From CAZMGV01 sp964621525 [NCBI: uncultured bacterium] (GTDB lineage: Bacteria > JAGRBM01), in assembly GCA_964621525.1 (NCBI GenBank), contig CAZUMS010000018.1:1-64000 (forward strand): a stretch of 64,000 bases of DNA. The letters are read 5' to 3'. A program made the position numbers and the translations under genes. Of the stretch, positions 41,813 to 50,657 are shown one piece after another. The notes beneath the pieces are model-generated. The model worked only from the letters and a program-made list of their open reading frames with translations, was not told the DNA's origin and ran no database searches. How positions within the stretch are numbered: the first letter of the stretch is position 1; the number at the start of each line of letters is the position of its first letter.

Positions 41813-43828
41813 CTACTTCACCCGTGAGCCGGGTTTGGGGGGGTTGTCGAATCCGGCGAGGACGAGACCCTCTTCGGTCTCGGCCGCGAGGATCATGCCG
41901 TTCGATTCCATGCCCATGAGCTTGGCTGGTTTCAGGTTGGCGACGACCACCACCTGACGGCCTATGAGCTGCTCCGGCGAATAGCTTTTGGCGATGCCCG
42001 CCACCACCTGCCGCTGCTCGTCGCCGATCTTCACCTGGAGCTTCAGCAGCTTTTCGGACTTTTCCACCTTCACGGCCTCAACGACCGTGGCGACACGAAG
42101 CTCCACGTTCATGAAGTCGTCGATGGTGATGATGCCGGGAGTGGCCGGAGCGGCGGCCTTGTCCTTCTTGCCCGCCTCGGCCGCCTTCGCCGGTTTTGCC
42201 TCCGGCTGGCCCGTGGCGGCTTTCAGTTCCGCCGTGATTGTCTCGCGGATCTCGGCGAATTTGTCCTTGGAGGGGAACAGGGGCTCTCCACGATGGCTCT
42301 TCGGAGCAAGTGAGAGATCGAGATCTCCAATCCCTCCCCTGAAATCTGCAATGTGCCCTTCATAACCCAGCTGATGCCACATCTCCTGCATCTTCACCGG
42401 CATAAACGGCGACAGCATGACTGCAATGGTTTTCAGTCCTTCAAGAAGGAACCGGATCAGACGCTGGGTATCTGGCTGAGCCCCATCGAGGCCCCATGGC
42501 TTTTCCCTCTGAACAATGCCGTCCAGAGATGTGACCACTTCCAGAATAATGGCCAGAGCTTCATAGAACTTCAGCTCCGACATGTGTCCGGAATATTTTG
42601 TCCATTGCTGAAGCAGATAGTGATCGTTCACATCAGGGAATATTTTGTCATGTGATGACGAAGGAGGTTTTGGCGGGAGTCCTGACTCGTATTTCTTCTC
42701 CACCACCGCCAGCACCCGCGCCAGCAAATTCCCGACGCCGTTGGAGAGTTCCGCCGTCACGCGGTTGATAAGATCCTCGTGGGCAAAGTTACCGTCCTGG
42801 CCGAACGGCGTCGCGCGAAGCAGGTAGTAGCGGACGATGTCGGCGCCGTAGAGGTCCACAAGCCGGTTCGGGTCCACGACGTTGCGGAGCGTCTTGGACA
42901 TCTTCTGTCCTTCGACGGACCACCATCCATGGGCGAACACGGTTTTGGGGAGCGGAATTCCGGCGGACATCAGGATCGTCGGCCAGTAGACCGTGTGGAA
43001 CCGGATGATGTCCTTGCCGATGAGGTGAAGGACTTCACCGTCTGGATTCGCCCAGTATTTCCGGAAAAGGTCGCCCGGCTGCTCCGGATCCCACCCGAGC
43101 GCCGAGATGTAGTTCGCGAGCGCGTCGATCCAGACGTAGATCACGTGTTTCTCGTCGCCCGGAACCGGAATGCCCCAGGTGAACGTGGAGCGGGACACGG
43201 AGAGATCTTCGAGACCGCCCTTTACGAACGAAAGCACCTCGTTAAACCGTTCCGACGGTCCGATCCAGTGGCGGTTCTTTTCCAGGTGTTCGAGCAGCGG
43301 CAGCATGTACCGGCTCATGGCGAAGAAGTACGACTGTTCCGAAACCTGCACGACCGGCCGCTTGTGGATCGGGCAGCTGTTCCCGGCTTCCAGCTCTTTC
43401 TCCGTGTAGAACTGCTCGCAGGCGGTGCAGTAGAGGCCCTGGTAAGACGACAGATAGATGTCGTTCGGATGCCGGTGCCGGATATGGTTCCAGAATTTTT
43501 TCACCCGTTCGCGGTGACGCTGCTCGGTCGTCCGGATGAAATCGTCGTTCGAGATCTCGAGCCGCTTCCAGAGGTTCCTGAAGTTCGGTACCACTTCGTC
43601 ACAGAACTTCTGCACGTCGGCGTCCGACTTCGCGCCTTTCGCCTCGGCCGCCTCCTGCATCTTCTTGCCGTGCTCGTCCGTGCCGGTAAGAAACCGCACG
43701 TCGTAGCCCATCATCCGCTTGAACCGGGCGATTACGTCGGCGGCGACGGTCGTGTAGGCGTGCCCCAGGTGCGGAACGTCGTTCGCGTAGTAGATGGGCG
43801 TCGTGACGTAGAAGGTCTTTTTCGGCAC
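41813..43828 (-). CDS. metG: Methionine--tRNA ligase
   Basis: Predicted 671-residue class I aminoacyl-tRNA synthetase that charges tRNA-Met. The HIGH-type motif is HLGH at residues 20-23, and the KMSKS-type loop appears as KMSKT near 307. A zinc-knuckle-like cysteine cluster (YCTACEQF, later NSCPIHK) lies in the connective domain, and a C-terminal EMAP-type tRNA-binding domain fills about residues 570-671, with a lysine- and alanine-rich linker before it. The start chosen is GTG at 43828, which has AGGA 7-8 bases upstream and begins directly at the conserved PKKTFYVTTPIYY. An ATG at 43873 would add 15 residues without a ribosome site. Confidence 0.96.
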   Translation of the reverse strand: MPKKTFYVTTPIYYANDVPHLGHAYTTVAADVIARFKRMMGYDVRFLTGTDEHGKKMQEAAEAKGAKSDADVQKFCDEVVPNFRNLWKRLEISNDDFIRTTEQRHRERVKKFWNHIRHRHPNDIYLSSYQGLYCTACEQFYTEKELEAGNSCPIHKRPVVQVSEQSYFFAMSRYMLPLLEHLEKNRHWIGPSERFNEVLSFVKGGLEDLSVSRSTFTWGIPVPGDEKHVIYVWIDALANYISALGWDPEQPGDLFRKYWANPDGEVLHLIGKDIIRFHTVYWPTILMSAGIPLPKTVFAHGWWSVEGQKMSKTLRNVVDPNRLVDLYGADIVRYYLLRATPFGQDGNFAHEDLINRVTAELSNGVGNLLARVLAVVEKKYESGLPPKPPSSSHDKIFPDVNDHYLLQQWTKYSGHMSELKFYEALAIILEVVTSLDGIVQREKPWGLDGAQPDTQRLIRFLLEGLKTIAVMLSPFMPVKMQEMWHQLGYEGHIADFRGGIGDLDLSLAPKSHRGEPLFPSKDKFAEIRETITAELKAATGQPEAKPAKAAEAGKKDKAAAPATPGIITIDDFMNVELRVATVVEAVKVEKSEKLLKLQVKIGDEQRQVVAGIAKSYSPEQLIGRQVVVVANLKPAKLMGMESNGMILAAETEEGLVLAGFDNPPKPGSRVK

Positions 43829-43907
43829 TGCTGTTCCTGTCCGGTAGCGGCGTGACTGTGCCGCCCCTGCCATTTAGCGGGAGGCCCGGATCAGGTAAAG
43901 AGGAGGC

Positions 43908-44291
43908 GTGGAGAACGCGCCGGTCAAACGTCCCCCCTTCTGGCAGGTCACGAAACACGCCCTGCGGCTCCGCTGCCCCCGCTGCGGCGAGGGGCGTCTC
44001 TACCGGAGCTGGCTGGAACTAGAGCCCCACTGCCCCGCCTGCGGGTTCGAGATCTCCCACGAACACGGTTTTTTCATCGGTTCGGTCTACCTGAACTACG
44101 GGGCGACCGCGCTCGTGCTCTTCCCCCTCTATTACCTCATGCGGACCCGGACGGACTGGCCGCTCCCGGCCATGATCGCCGTGCTCCTTGCCATCGGCGC
44201 CGCGGTGCCGTTCGTCGCCACCCGGTGGTCCAGGTCCCTGTGGCTCGCCTGGGACTATTATCTCGGGCCCCAGCGGGAACCGGGCGACTGA
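43908..44291 (+). CDS. DUF983 family zinc-ribbon membrane protein
   Basis: Predicted 127-residue small membrane protein. The N-terminal half has a two-CxxC zinc ribbon (CPRCGEGRLY and CPACGFE), and two hydrophobic helices follow (about residues 60-80 and 88-106). This layout is DUF983, a family of unknown function often found in proteobacteria. It starts with GTG at 43908 just after an AGAGGAGG ribosome site, which is unusually close. It is divergent from metG and is followed after 39 bases by a cation transporter, so the two may be co-transcribed. A link to metals is possible, but the zinc ribbon alone does not show it. Confidence 0.8.
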   Translation: MENAPVKRPPFWQVTKHALRLRCPRCGEGRLYRSWLELEPHCPACGFEISHEHGFFIGSVYLNYGATALVLFPLYYLMRTRTDWPLPAMIAVLLAIGAAVPFVATRWSRSLWLAWDYYLGPQREPGD

Positions 44292-44330
44292 AGCAGACGG
44301 CCGTAAGACCGGCTACACTTCCGACCGGAT

Positions 44331-45287
44331 ATGTCCGGCGGCCATCATCACCACGATCATTCGCACGATCATCACGGCCACCACCACGGCCACGCACACC
44401 CGGAACCGGGTTCCGATACCCGCGCCTTCGCGATCGGAACGGCGCTGAACGTCGTCTTCGTCATCGTCGAAGCCGCAGCCGGCTTCTGGACCGGCTCCAT
44501 GGCGCTCCTCGCCGACGCGGGCCACAACCTCGGCGACGTAGCCGGGCTGCTGCTTTCCTGGGGCGCTGTGATCCTCGCCCGCCGCCGCCCGAGCCTGCGG
44601 CGTACCTATGGTTTCAGGCGCGGGACGATCCTTGCGGCACTCGGCAACGGCCTGCTGATCTCGGCGGCCGCCGGGATGCTGCTCGTGGAGTCCGTGGAGC
44701 GCGTGCTCCGTCCGCCCGAGGTCCCCGCCGTCATCGTGCTCGCGGTCGCGGCCTGCGGCGTCCTCGTGAACGGCCTCTCGGCCATGCTCTTCATGTCGGA
44801 CAGGAAGCACGACCTGAACATGCGGGCCGCCTACCTGCACCTCGCGGCGGATGCGGCCATCTCGCTGGGCGTCGTGATCGCCGGAGCCGTGATTCACTAT
44901 ACGGGCTGGTATTTTCTCGATCCGCTCACGGGCATCGCGGTATGTCTGCTGATCTTCGCGGGCACCTGGGGACTCGTGCGGGAATCCGCCGATCTCGTGC
45001 TGGATGCGGTCCCCGAGGGTGTGGACCCGGAGGCCGTGCGGACGTACCTGATGGAGCAGGAGGGCGTCTCCGACGTTCACGAACTGCACATCTGGGCGCT
45101 GTCCACGACGGAGAACGCGCTGACGGCGCATCTCGTGATTCCCGACGCCAGAAGCAGCGGAGACGGCTTCATTGCCCGCCTGAGCGCGGACCTGCGCGAA
45201 CGGTTTTCAATTCACCACCCGACCCTGCAGATCGAGACCGCTGCCTGCGACGGCGGGCGGTGCGACAACGCCGCGGCCAGCCCCTGA
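44331..45287 (+). CDS. Cation diffusion facilitator, probable zinc exporter (CzcD/ZitB-like)
   Basis: Predicted 318-residue inner membrane divalent metal/proton antiporter. The N-terminus is strikingly histidine-rich (MSGGHHHHDHSHDHHGHHHG), a common metal-binding leader. Six transmembrane segments follow, with the metal-site motif ADAGHNLGD (HxxxD) in TM2 and HLAADAAISLGV in TM5. A cytoplasmic C-terminal domain (about 215-318) holds conserved HELHIWAL. Zinc is the most likely substrate, with cobalt or cadmium possible. The gene follows a DUF983 gene and is convergent with bcp. Confidence 0.93.
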   Translation: MSGGHHHHDHSHDHHGHHHGHAHPEPGSDTRAFAIGTALNVVFVIVEAAAGFWTGSMALLADAGHNLGDVAGLLLSWGAVILARRRPSLRRTYGFRRGTILAALGNGLLISAAAGMLLVESVERVLRPPEVPAVIVLAVAACGVLVNGLSAMLFMSDRKHDLNMRAAYLHLAADAAISLGVVIAGAVIHYTGWYFLDPLTGIAVCLLIFAGTWGLVRESADLVLDAVPEGVDPEAVRTYLMEQEGVSDVHELHIWALSTTENALTAHLVIPDARSSGDGFIARLSADLRERFSIHHPTLQIETAACDGGRCDNAAASP

Positions 45288-45293
45288 AGCCGC

Positions 45294-45752
45294 TCAGACC
45301 GCCTTCAGCACCTCGTCCACGTGACCCTCGATCTGGACCTTCGGCCAGATCCTGCGGATCACACCCTTTTCGTCGATGAGGACGGTGGTGCGTTCGATGC
45401 CCTTCACCTTCTTGCCGTACATCACCTTGTCCTTGAGGATTCCCCAGGCCTTCACAACCTCGAGATCCTCGTCGGCGAGCAGCGGATAGTTCAGCTTGTG
45501 CTTGTCGCGGAACTTCGCCTTGGATTTGGCGTCCAGCTTGGAGACGCCGTAGACGGCAACGCCCTTCTTTTTGAACTTCGCGTAGTTGTCGCGGAAGTCG
45601 CACGCCTCGATCGTGCAGCCGGGGGTCATGTCCTTCGGGTAGAAAAACAGGACGACCGTCTGTCCCTTAAGCTTGCTCAGCGTGACTTTTTCCCCTGAAT
45701 CGCTCGTGAGCGTGAAATCGGGGGCCTTCATGCCTTCCTTGAGTTCTGCCAT
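45294..45752 (-). CDS. bcp: Thiol peroxidase PrxQ/Bcp
   Basis: Predicted 152-residue peroxiredoxin that reduces hydrogen peroxide and organic hydroperoxides using thioredoxin. The peroxidatic Cys is C46 in MTPGCTIEAC, and the resolving Cys is C51, five residues later, which is the typical atypical-2-Cys PrxQ arrangement. The frame continues upstream for about 350 residues without family similarity; the ATG at 45752 is chosen because it starts directly at the conserved MAELKEGMKAPDF and has AGGAGG about a dozen bases before it. The gene is divergent from the thioesterase gene and convergent with the cation transporter. Confidence 0.93.
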   Translation of the reverse strand: MAELKEGMKAPDFTLTSDSGEKVTLSKLKGQTVVLFFYPKDMTPGCTIEACDFRDNYAKFKKKGVAVYGVSKLDAKSKAKFRDKHKLNYPLLADEDLEVVKAWGILKDKVMYGKKVKGIERTTVLIDEKGVIRRIWPKVQIEGHVDEVLKAV

Positions 45753-45866
45753 GTGCGGGTCGAAACCTCCTGAACCGGATTCGGAGCCAGCCAAGCACGA
45801 ACCGGCCCGGACGGCAATCTCCGGTGGACCTCTGCGCGGGAATCTGTCTACATTCCGGCCATTCAC

Positions 45867-46274
45867 ATGTTTAACCTGAATCCCAACGCCATCGACCAGA
45901 TCATCAAACCCCGTGTCGAGCACACCTCGAAAGGCAAGGCCGTCTACAGTTTCGACTGCACCGAGGCTGTGCACAGTCCCGCCCGCCGGCTTCACGGCGG
46001 AGTGATCTTCTATGTCTGCGACCATGCCATGGGCGCGGCCATCGCCAGCCTGCTGGATTTTCAGGCCGGCGAGCTGCCCGCGACGCTCGACATGTCGATC
46101 CACTATTTCCGTACCGTGAAGGAAGGGAAGATCACCGTCACTGCCAGGGCCGTCGAGCGCAGCAAGTCGGTCGGCTACACCGAATGCGAGGTGACGGACG
46201 CCGAGAACCGCCTGCTCGCCCGGTGCGTGGCCACCTATTTCATCCAGAACACGAACCGCGAGAGGCAGGGCTGA
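45867..46274 (+). CDS. PaaI/YdiI-type hotdog thioesterase
   Basis: Predicted 135-residue acyl-CoA thioesterase of the hotdog fold. The conserved PaaI motif appears as RRLHGGVIFYVCDHAMGAAI, with HGG followed by an Asp on the central helix, and a strand ATLDMSIHYFRTVKEGKITV. Such proteins hydrolyse aryl- or fatty acyl-CoA. The stop is only 6 bases before the shikimate kinase start, so the two are probably co-transcribed. The substrate is not deducible. Confidence 0.85.
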   Translation: MFNLNPNAIDQIIKPRVEHTSKGKAVYSFDCTEAVHSPARRLHGGVIFYVCDHAMGAAIASLLDFQAGELPATLDMSIHYFRTVKEGKITVTARAVERSKSVGYTECEVTDAENRLLARCVATYFIQNTNRERQG

Positions 46275-46280
46275 CTCCCC

Positions 46281-46871
46281 ATGACCGGCCCCGCCACGTT
46301 GCCGCCCCTCGACAACCTCGTATTCGCCGGTTTCATGACGAGCGGGAAGTCCACGCAGGCCCGCCTGTTCGCGAAACTCTGGGACTGGGAACTGGTCGAC
46401 ACCGACGAGCTGATCGAGGCGAAAACGGGACGGACTCCCGGCGAGATCATCACAAAGGACGGCGAAGAGGCGTTCCGCCGGATCGAGACCGAGTGGTTGA
46501 AAAGCTTCGTGGCGACAAATCCCCGGCACTGTGTCGTCAGCACCGGAGGCGGCATGGCCGCCCGAGAGGAAAACTGGCCGCTGCTCCAGCAGATCGGTCC
46601 GGTCGTGGCCCTCTGGGTGTCCGCCGAAACTGCCGTCTACCGCCACAACAACGCGTCGCGGAAAGTCCGCCGGCCGTTGCTCGAGACCGGCGATCCGGTG
46701 AATGCAGCTCAGAAACTCCTCGACCGGCGGATGCCATTTTACCAGCGTGCGGATATCCAGCTCAGTACCGACGGGAAGGCTAAAGACGCCGTTCAAAATG
46801 AACTGCTGGAAAAACTTGCGCGGCTTTACACCGTACCAAAATCACACAATCCGGATTCAGTAAAATCGTAG
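46281..46871 (+). CDS. aroK: Shikimate kinase
   Basis: Predicted 196-residue kinase of the aromatic amino acid pathway, converting shikimate to shikimate-3-phosphate with ATP. The P-loop is GFMTSGKST at residues 17-25 (Lys23). The magnesium and substrate Asp motif is LVDTDELIE, and the shikimate-binding STGGG lies mid-protein, followed by an Arg-rich lid region (SRKVRRPLLE). Length fits AroK/AroL. A gluconate-kinase or related P-loop kinase is less likely because DTDE and TGGG are both present. No other shikimate-pathway gene is in the window. Confidence 0.85.
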   Translation: MTGPATLPPLDNLVFAGFMTSGKSTQARLFAKLWDWELVDTDELIEAKTGRTPGEIITKDGEEAFRRIETEWLKSFVATNPRHCVVSTGGGMAAREENWPLLQQIGPVVALWVSAETAVYRHNNASRKVRRPLLETGDPVNAAQKLLDRRMPFYQRADIQLSTDGKAKDAVQNELLEKLARLYTVPKSHNPDSVKS

Positions 46872-46995
46872 TTTAGTGATTTCAGACACTTAAGTGACGC
46901 GCTACGGCAAACCATAACGGCACCTTTCTTGCTGATAAATCCCAACCGGTCCGGCCGATAAGGGGGTTGGCCGGGTCCGACTGCGAGGGAAGCCG
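46872..46995 (+). promoter_or_regulatory. Structured leader upstream of the PilZ gene
   Basis: The gap has a perfect palindrome CACTTAAGTG (46887-46896), the string GGCAAACC, and stem candidates CCGGCC/GGCCGG (46951-46956 with 46969-46974) and CCAACC/GGTTGG (46942-46947 with 46965-46970), which exclude each other. A GAGGGA ribosome site precedes ATG 46996. GGCAAACC recalls one conserved block of class-I c-di-GMP riboswitches, but the second block GACGCAAAGCC is not found, so I do not call a riboswitch. Confidence 0.3.
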
Positions 46996-47382
46996 ATGCA
47001 GTCCGCTGTGAGAAAAATGCAGTCAGCCGCCGAATCACGCAGAGCCGTACGCTACCGCGCACGCCTTAAGGTTCACTTTCGGACGCCGCGCGCGTTTATT
47101 CAGGAATATACCCTGAACATCTCTAAAGGCGGCATTTTTATTCACACCAAGCTACCGCTCCAGCGCGAGGATCTCGTGGAAATCGTGCTGTACCTTCCCC
47201 ACACGGAGCGGGAAATTTCCCTTCAGGGCCGGGTTGCCTGGTCACTGGATGAAACCCAGGCCGCAGCTATCGGACGGGATTCAGGCGTTGGCCTTGAAAT
47301 CGTCAACCTGTCGGACGAAGACCGGCAGCTCTTCGAGCTCTACATCGAGCGGATCACAGAATCCGGCGCACTTGACGAATAA
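46996..47382 (+). CDS. PilZ domain protein
   Basis: Predicted 128-residue single-domain c-di-GMP effector. The PilZ signature is present: the RxxxR switch in SRRAVRYRARL (about residues 15-22) and NISKGGIFI (the D/NxSxxG motif) near residue 48. This small stand-alone type resembles the TIGR02266 group found in myxobacteria and related organisms. It probably transmits cyclic-di-GMP levels to a motility, export or adhesion target that is not identifiable here. It has a GAGGGA ribosome site and is convergent with the AsmA gene. Confidence 0.88.
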   Translation: MQSAVRKMQSAAESRRAVRYRARLKVHFRTPRAFIQEYTLNISKGGIFIHTKLPLQREDLVEIVLYLPHTEREISLQGRVAWSLDETQAAAIGRDSGVGLEIVNLSDEDRQLFELYIERITESGALDE

Positions 47383-47404
47383 TCCAATAAAACTCTGGCC
47401 GGTC

Positions 47405-47423
47405 TGACACTTCCAGAGTGTCA
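47405..47423. terminator. Hairpin between convergent PilZ and AsmA genes
   Basis: TGACACT (47405-47411) pairs with AGTGTCA (47417-47423) around five bases. A third related arm, TTGACAC, follows TTTTTT about 30 bases downstream and could pair alternatively. The gap could end transcription from the PilZ gene; direction and strength are uncertain. Confidence 0.4.
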
Positions 47424-47516
47424 AGAACGGGCCGCAACACAGCTTTTTTGACACCTGTTGGTCCGGGATACCGATGCGCTTCCGGGAGGCTGCCCCTAGT
47501 TCGGGCGGCTTTGCCG

Positions 47517-50500
47517 TCAACCCCGGTCGACGAATGACTGGTCGATGACGATGGGGATTCTCAGGATTTTTCCGATATCGACCGGAAGCCGGCTGAAGAA
47601 TTCGCGCCGGAATACCGAGACGGTCGCATTCGACTTCACCCATTTGTCGCACAGACGGACCTCGATCGCCTCCGACTTCATGTCGAAGTCTCCGGTATCG
47701 AGCAGGAATCCCGTTCCTCTGGCCGTTCCACCGGCAACCGTGAGATCGGACTGGATCACCTTGAACGGAATCCCCTGCGGATAACGGTTCAGGCTGAGGT
47801 TAATCAGGCTGGCCAGCTGTCCGAAAGCGCGGTAGTCCTTGCTGATCCGGCCGTTCTCGAGCCGGACCGCAAGCTTTCCTTCCACCGACCGGCAGAACTC
47901 CGCCTTGTCCGAGAGTACGACATCGAGATCGCCTTTCAGGGAGAGCTGGCCATCAACGAAATCCGTCGGTGTACGGAACGCCTCCAGCATGGGTTTCAGC
48001 CACACGCCGTCGATTTTCGGTTCCAGATGCAGCTTGCGGCTGCCATCGGGGCGGGGTTCGAGGCCGATCTCGCCAAGGTCATAGCGGCCGCCGGGACCTG
48101 CGAAACTGACGGTCGAGAAGCGGAACGCACCGCCGCCCAGCGCCGCCTGGGCCGAAAACTCCTCGAATGGCGCCCGTTGAAACACACCCTGATTGACCGT
48201 GAGGACACCCGAATACCGGCCGCGTTTCCATGCGTCGTCAATGTCCGGGAGCGGGGGCTCGATGATCGACACCTCCGCAGGCTTCTTCTTGGCGGCCGCA
48301 CCGGCACGGGCGCCTTCGAACGCCGCCGTGATATCGTCGATATTCAGGTTGGAGGCATCCACCGAGAAATCCCCGCGGGGACCCTGGGGCGTGTCGAGGA
48401 AGCCGGCACTGACCCGGGCGATACTTTCTCCGTAGGAAACGCCGCAGCTGAAGCTGGACCGCTCGCCCGTGGCGTATTTCAGCGTACAGTCCAGATCCCG
48501 CACGGGCAGTTTCATGTCGGGAGTGCGGAGTTCGACTCCCTTGGTCCGGAGAAAGGCCGTCCGCTTGAGCGATCCGGCGGTCCCGGACATCCGCCCGCTG
48601 GTCGTATAGTTGCCCGAAACCGTCCCCTTGCCTTTCAGGCGGCTGCTGGACGGAAGGATCTGGTCCAGTGCGAGACTCTCGCCCGCCACCTTGAGGTCGA
48701 AGGCGGGACTCGTACCGTTCGGATCGGAGACCGCCATCCGGACCGACAGGTCGCCGGTTCCGAACTTGCCGGTGATGGGCCCCAGGTCCAGCGACTCGTG
48801 AGTGAACCGGATCGGCCCCGAGAGACCCGAAAGGGCCACCGGGTAGTTCGCGAGCTCCAGATTTCCCCCGGAAAGGTTCAGCTCGCCCCCGTAGCTGTAC
48901 ACGTCTTTGTTGATATCGTAATCGACCGACGCCTTTCCCGAGAGAGTCCCCTGGCCGCCCGACAGCGGAGCGACGACTTTCTGGACGGCCCTGAATCCGT
49001 AGTTCGGCAGGAGCTTCAGCAGGGCCGGGTACGGAAACTCTCCCGTGAGGTCCAGATGCAGCTTCGCCTGCCGGTCAATCTGCCGGAATCCGCCCGTCAC
49101 GCTGACATCGAGCGTGTCGTCCACCGTTCCGGTCAGCCGGTCGAACACGAAATCGCCGTTCCCGATATAGAACCGCCCCGAAATATTGCTGAACTTCAGC
49201 CGGTCCTCCGGAAGCACGTTCATCTCGAGGCCGTTAACTTCGGTGTCGATCCAGAAGCGGCTGAAGTCGAGCCAGACTTCCGACCCTCCGTTCAGCGAAC
49301 GGGTGATGTACATCGGCAGAAAGTTCCGGTAGTAGGCCGCCCGGCCCTTCCGGCGGATGTGCGAGTTGCAGTAGGCCGTCACCTGCGGACCGATGATCTG
49401 CCAGGGGATGTGGTTGAACTCCTTTTCGAGATCCACATCGCGGATATGAAACTCAACGTCCATTTCATGGAGGTGGTGCGGATTCGGCGGCTTGAAGTCG
49501 GAGAGCCACCGGAAATAGGTCACGTCTGTCGGACCGATATCGATCCCAAAACTCTCTGCCCTGAGATAGCGGCCATCCCAGGCGAATCCGATCTTTCCGC
49601 CGACCGTTCCCGGCGTCATCCGTTCCCGGAAAACATACTGCATGTCAGCCGTGAAGTTCTCGAGATCCAGGGCCGCCGTTCCATGAATGTCATCCAAAGT
49701 CCCGCCTACGGAAAGATCCACGCTGCCCGAACCTGTCAGGACACCTGCGGACTTGAGCGGCGGAATCTGGGGCAACTGGAGACTGCGGAGCTTGAAAGAG
49801 GCGTTGGCAGGAAGGGTCTCGATGTCGAGATGTGACGCCGGAAGTATGGTCGTGAACAGCGCATCGGCATCGCCGGTGAACTGGCTGTCGACATAGATGG
49901 ACGCCTGCGCCGACGCGGATACGGGAGATCCCAGCGCGACGTTCTCCACCATGAGGTTGATCTTGCGGAAACTGACGGTCTGTCCGCCCGTGAGTGCGGT
50001 CCGAACGAGACCGCCGTTGATTTCGAGTTCCCGGACCGTCAGCTCCCCCAGCACCCGTTCCAGAGTTGCGCTCAACTCCTTGAGATCGCCCGGACCACCC
50101 GCATCCAGGGGACGGTCCAGACCGTCCAGATACCAATGTCCGTCCCGGTGGCGGAAGATCACGTATGGCGCATCGATGCGGAGCACCCGCGGCGTGAACT
50201 TGCGGTTGATGAGATCCCCGGCGTCGAAGGCGATGGTGATGGCGCCCGCCCGGGCAAGCGTCCGCCGGCCGTCCGTGGAAAACAGCGAAACCGACTGCGC
50301 CCGGACACCTAGCCCCCGCGTGAAGTCGAGCGAGAGATGCTTCATCCGGACCGGGAAACCGGCGGCGAGCGAAGCCTTCTCTTCGACCGCGTGCCGGTAA
50401 CGCTCCAGGTTCAGGACCAGCGGGAAGAACGCCATCGCCAGCACCGTGAAGCCGAGCAGCACGATCGTGGAGACAAGGTTAAGTTTCGGCATCCGGGGCA

Positions 50501-50618
50501 GGATCGCCGGGAGCTGCGGCAGCCGGAGCGGGCCCGCTTCTGATACTTCTGTACCCGGCGGAGGCGGCTCGGCGTCCGGATTGACCGGATCTGGCTGTGG
50601 CGGTTCTTCGGCGGGCAT
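47517..50618 (-). CDS. AsmA-family large envelope protein
   Basis: Predicted 1033-residue inner-membrane-anchored periplasmic protein. A proline-rich cytoplasmic leader (about residues 1-40) is followed by one transmembrane helix (about 47-68). A long beta-rich region typical of AsmA/AsmA-like domains then reaches the C-terminus, including the early RYRHAVEEKASLAAGFPVRM segment and repeated GxGxLxLxxG-like strands. AsmA relatives (TamB, YhdP, YicH) form lipid-transfer bridges between the two membranes; that role here is inferred from the family. It is preceded by a nitrilase gene on the same strand (39 bases), so the two may be one transcript. Confidence 0.85.
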   Translation of the reverse strand: MPAEEPPQPDPVNPDAEPPPPGTEVSEAGPLRLPQLPAILPRMPKLNLVSTIVLLGFTVLAMAFFPLVLNLERYRHAVEEKASLAAGFPVRMKHLSLDFTRGLGVRAQSVSLFSTDGRRTLARAGAITIAFDAGDLINRKFTPRVLRIDAPYVIFRHRDGHWYLDGLDRPLDAGGPGDLKELSATLERVLGELTVRELEINGGLVRTALTGGQTVSFRKINLMVENVALGSPVSASAQASIYVDSQFTGDADALFTTILPASHLDIETLPANASFKLRSLQLPQIPPLKSAGVLTGSGSVDLSVGGTLDDIHGTAALDLENFTADMQYVFRERMTPGTVGGKIGFAWDGRYLRAESFGIDIGPTDVTYFRWLSDFKPPNPHHLHEMDVEFHIRDVDLEKEFNHIPWQIIGPQVTAYCNSHIRRKGRAAYYRNFLPMYITRSLNGGSEVWLDFSRFWIDTEVNGLEMNVLPEDRLKFSNISGRFYIGNGDFVFDRLTGTVDDTLDVSVTGGFRQIDRQAKLHLDLTGEFPYPALLKLLPNYGFRAVQKVVAPLSGGQGTLSGKASVDYDINKDVYSYGGELNLSGGNLELANYPVALSGLSGPIRFTHESLDLGPITGKFGTGDLSVRMAVSDPNGTSPAFDLKVAGESLALDQILPSSSRLKGKGTVSGNYTTSGRMSGTAGSLKRTAFLRTKGVELRTPDMKLPVRDLDCTLKYATGERSSFSCGVSYGESIARVSAGFLDTPQGPRGDFSVDASNLNIDDITAAFEGARAGAAAKKKPAEVSIIEPPLPDIDDAWKRGRYSGVLTVNQGVFQRAPFEEFSAQAALGGGAFRFSTVSFAGPGGRYDLGEIGLEPRPDGSRKLHLEPKIDGVWLKPMLEAFRTPTDFVDGQLSLKGDLDVVLSDKAEFCRSVEGKLAVRLENGRISKDYRAFGQLASLINLSLNRYPQGIPFKVIQSDLTVAGGTARGTGFLLDTGDFDMKSEAIEVRLCDKWVKSNATVSVFRREFFSRLPVDIGKILRIPIVIDQSFVDRG

Positions 50619-50657
50619 CAGGATGAGTGACTAGCACACGGCGGAGCCAGCCGCATG

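Noticed and set aside
46872-46995. Class-I c-di-GMP riboswitch
   Set aside because: Only the GGCAAACC block is present; the second conserved block GACGCAAAGCC is missing by eye.
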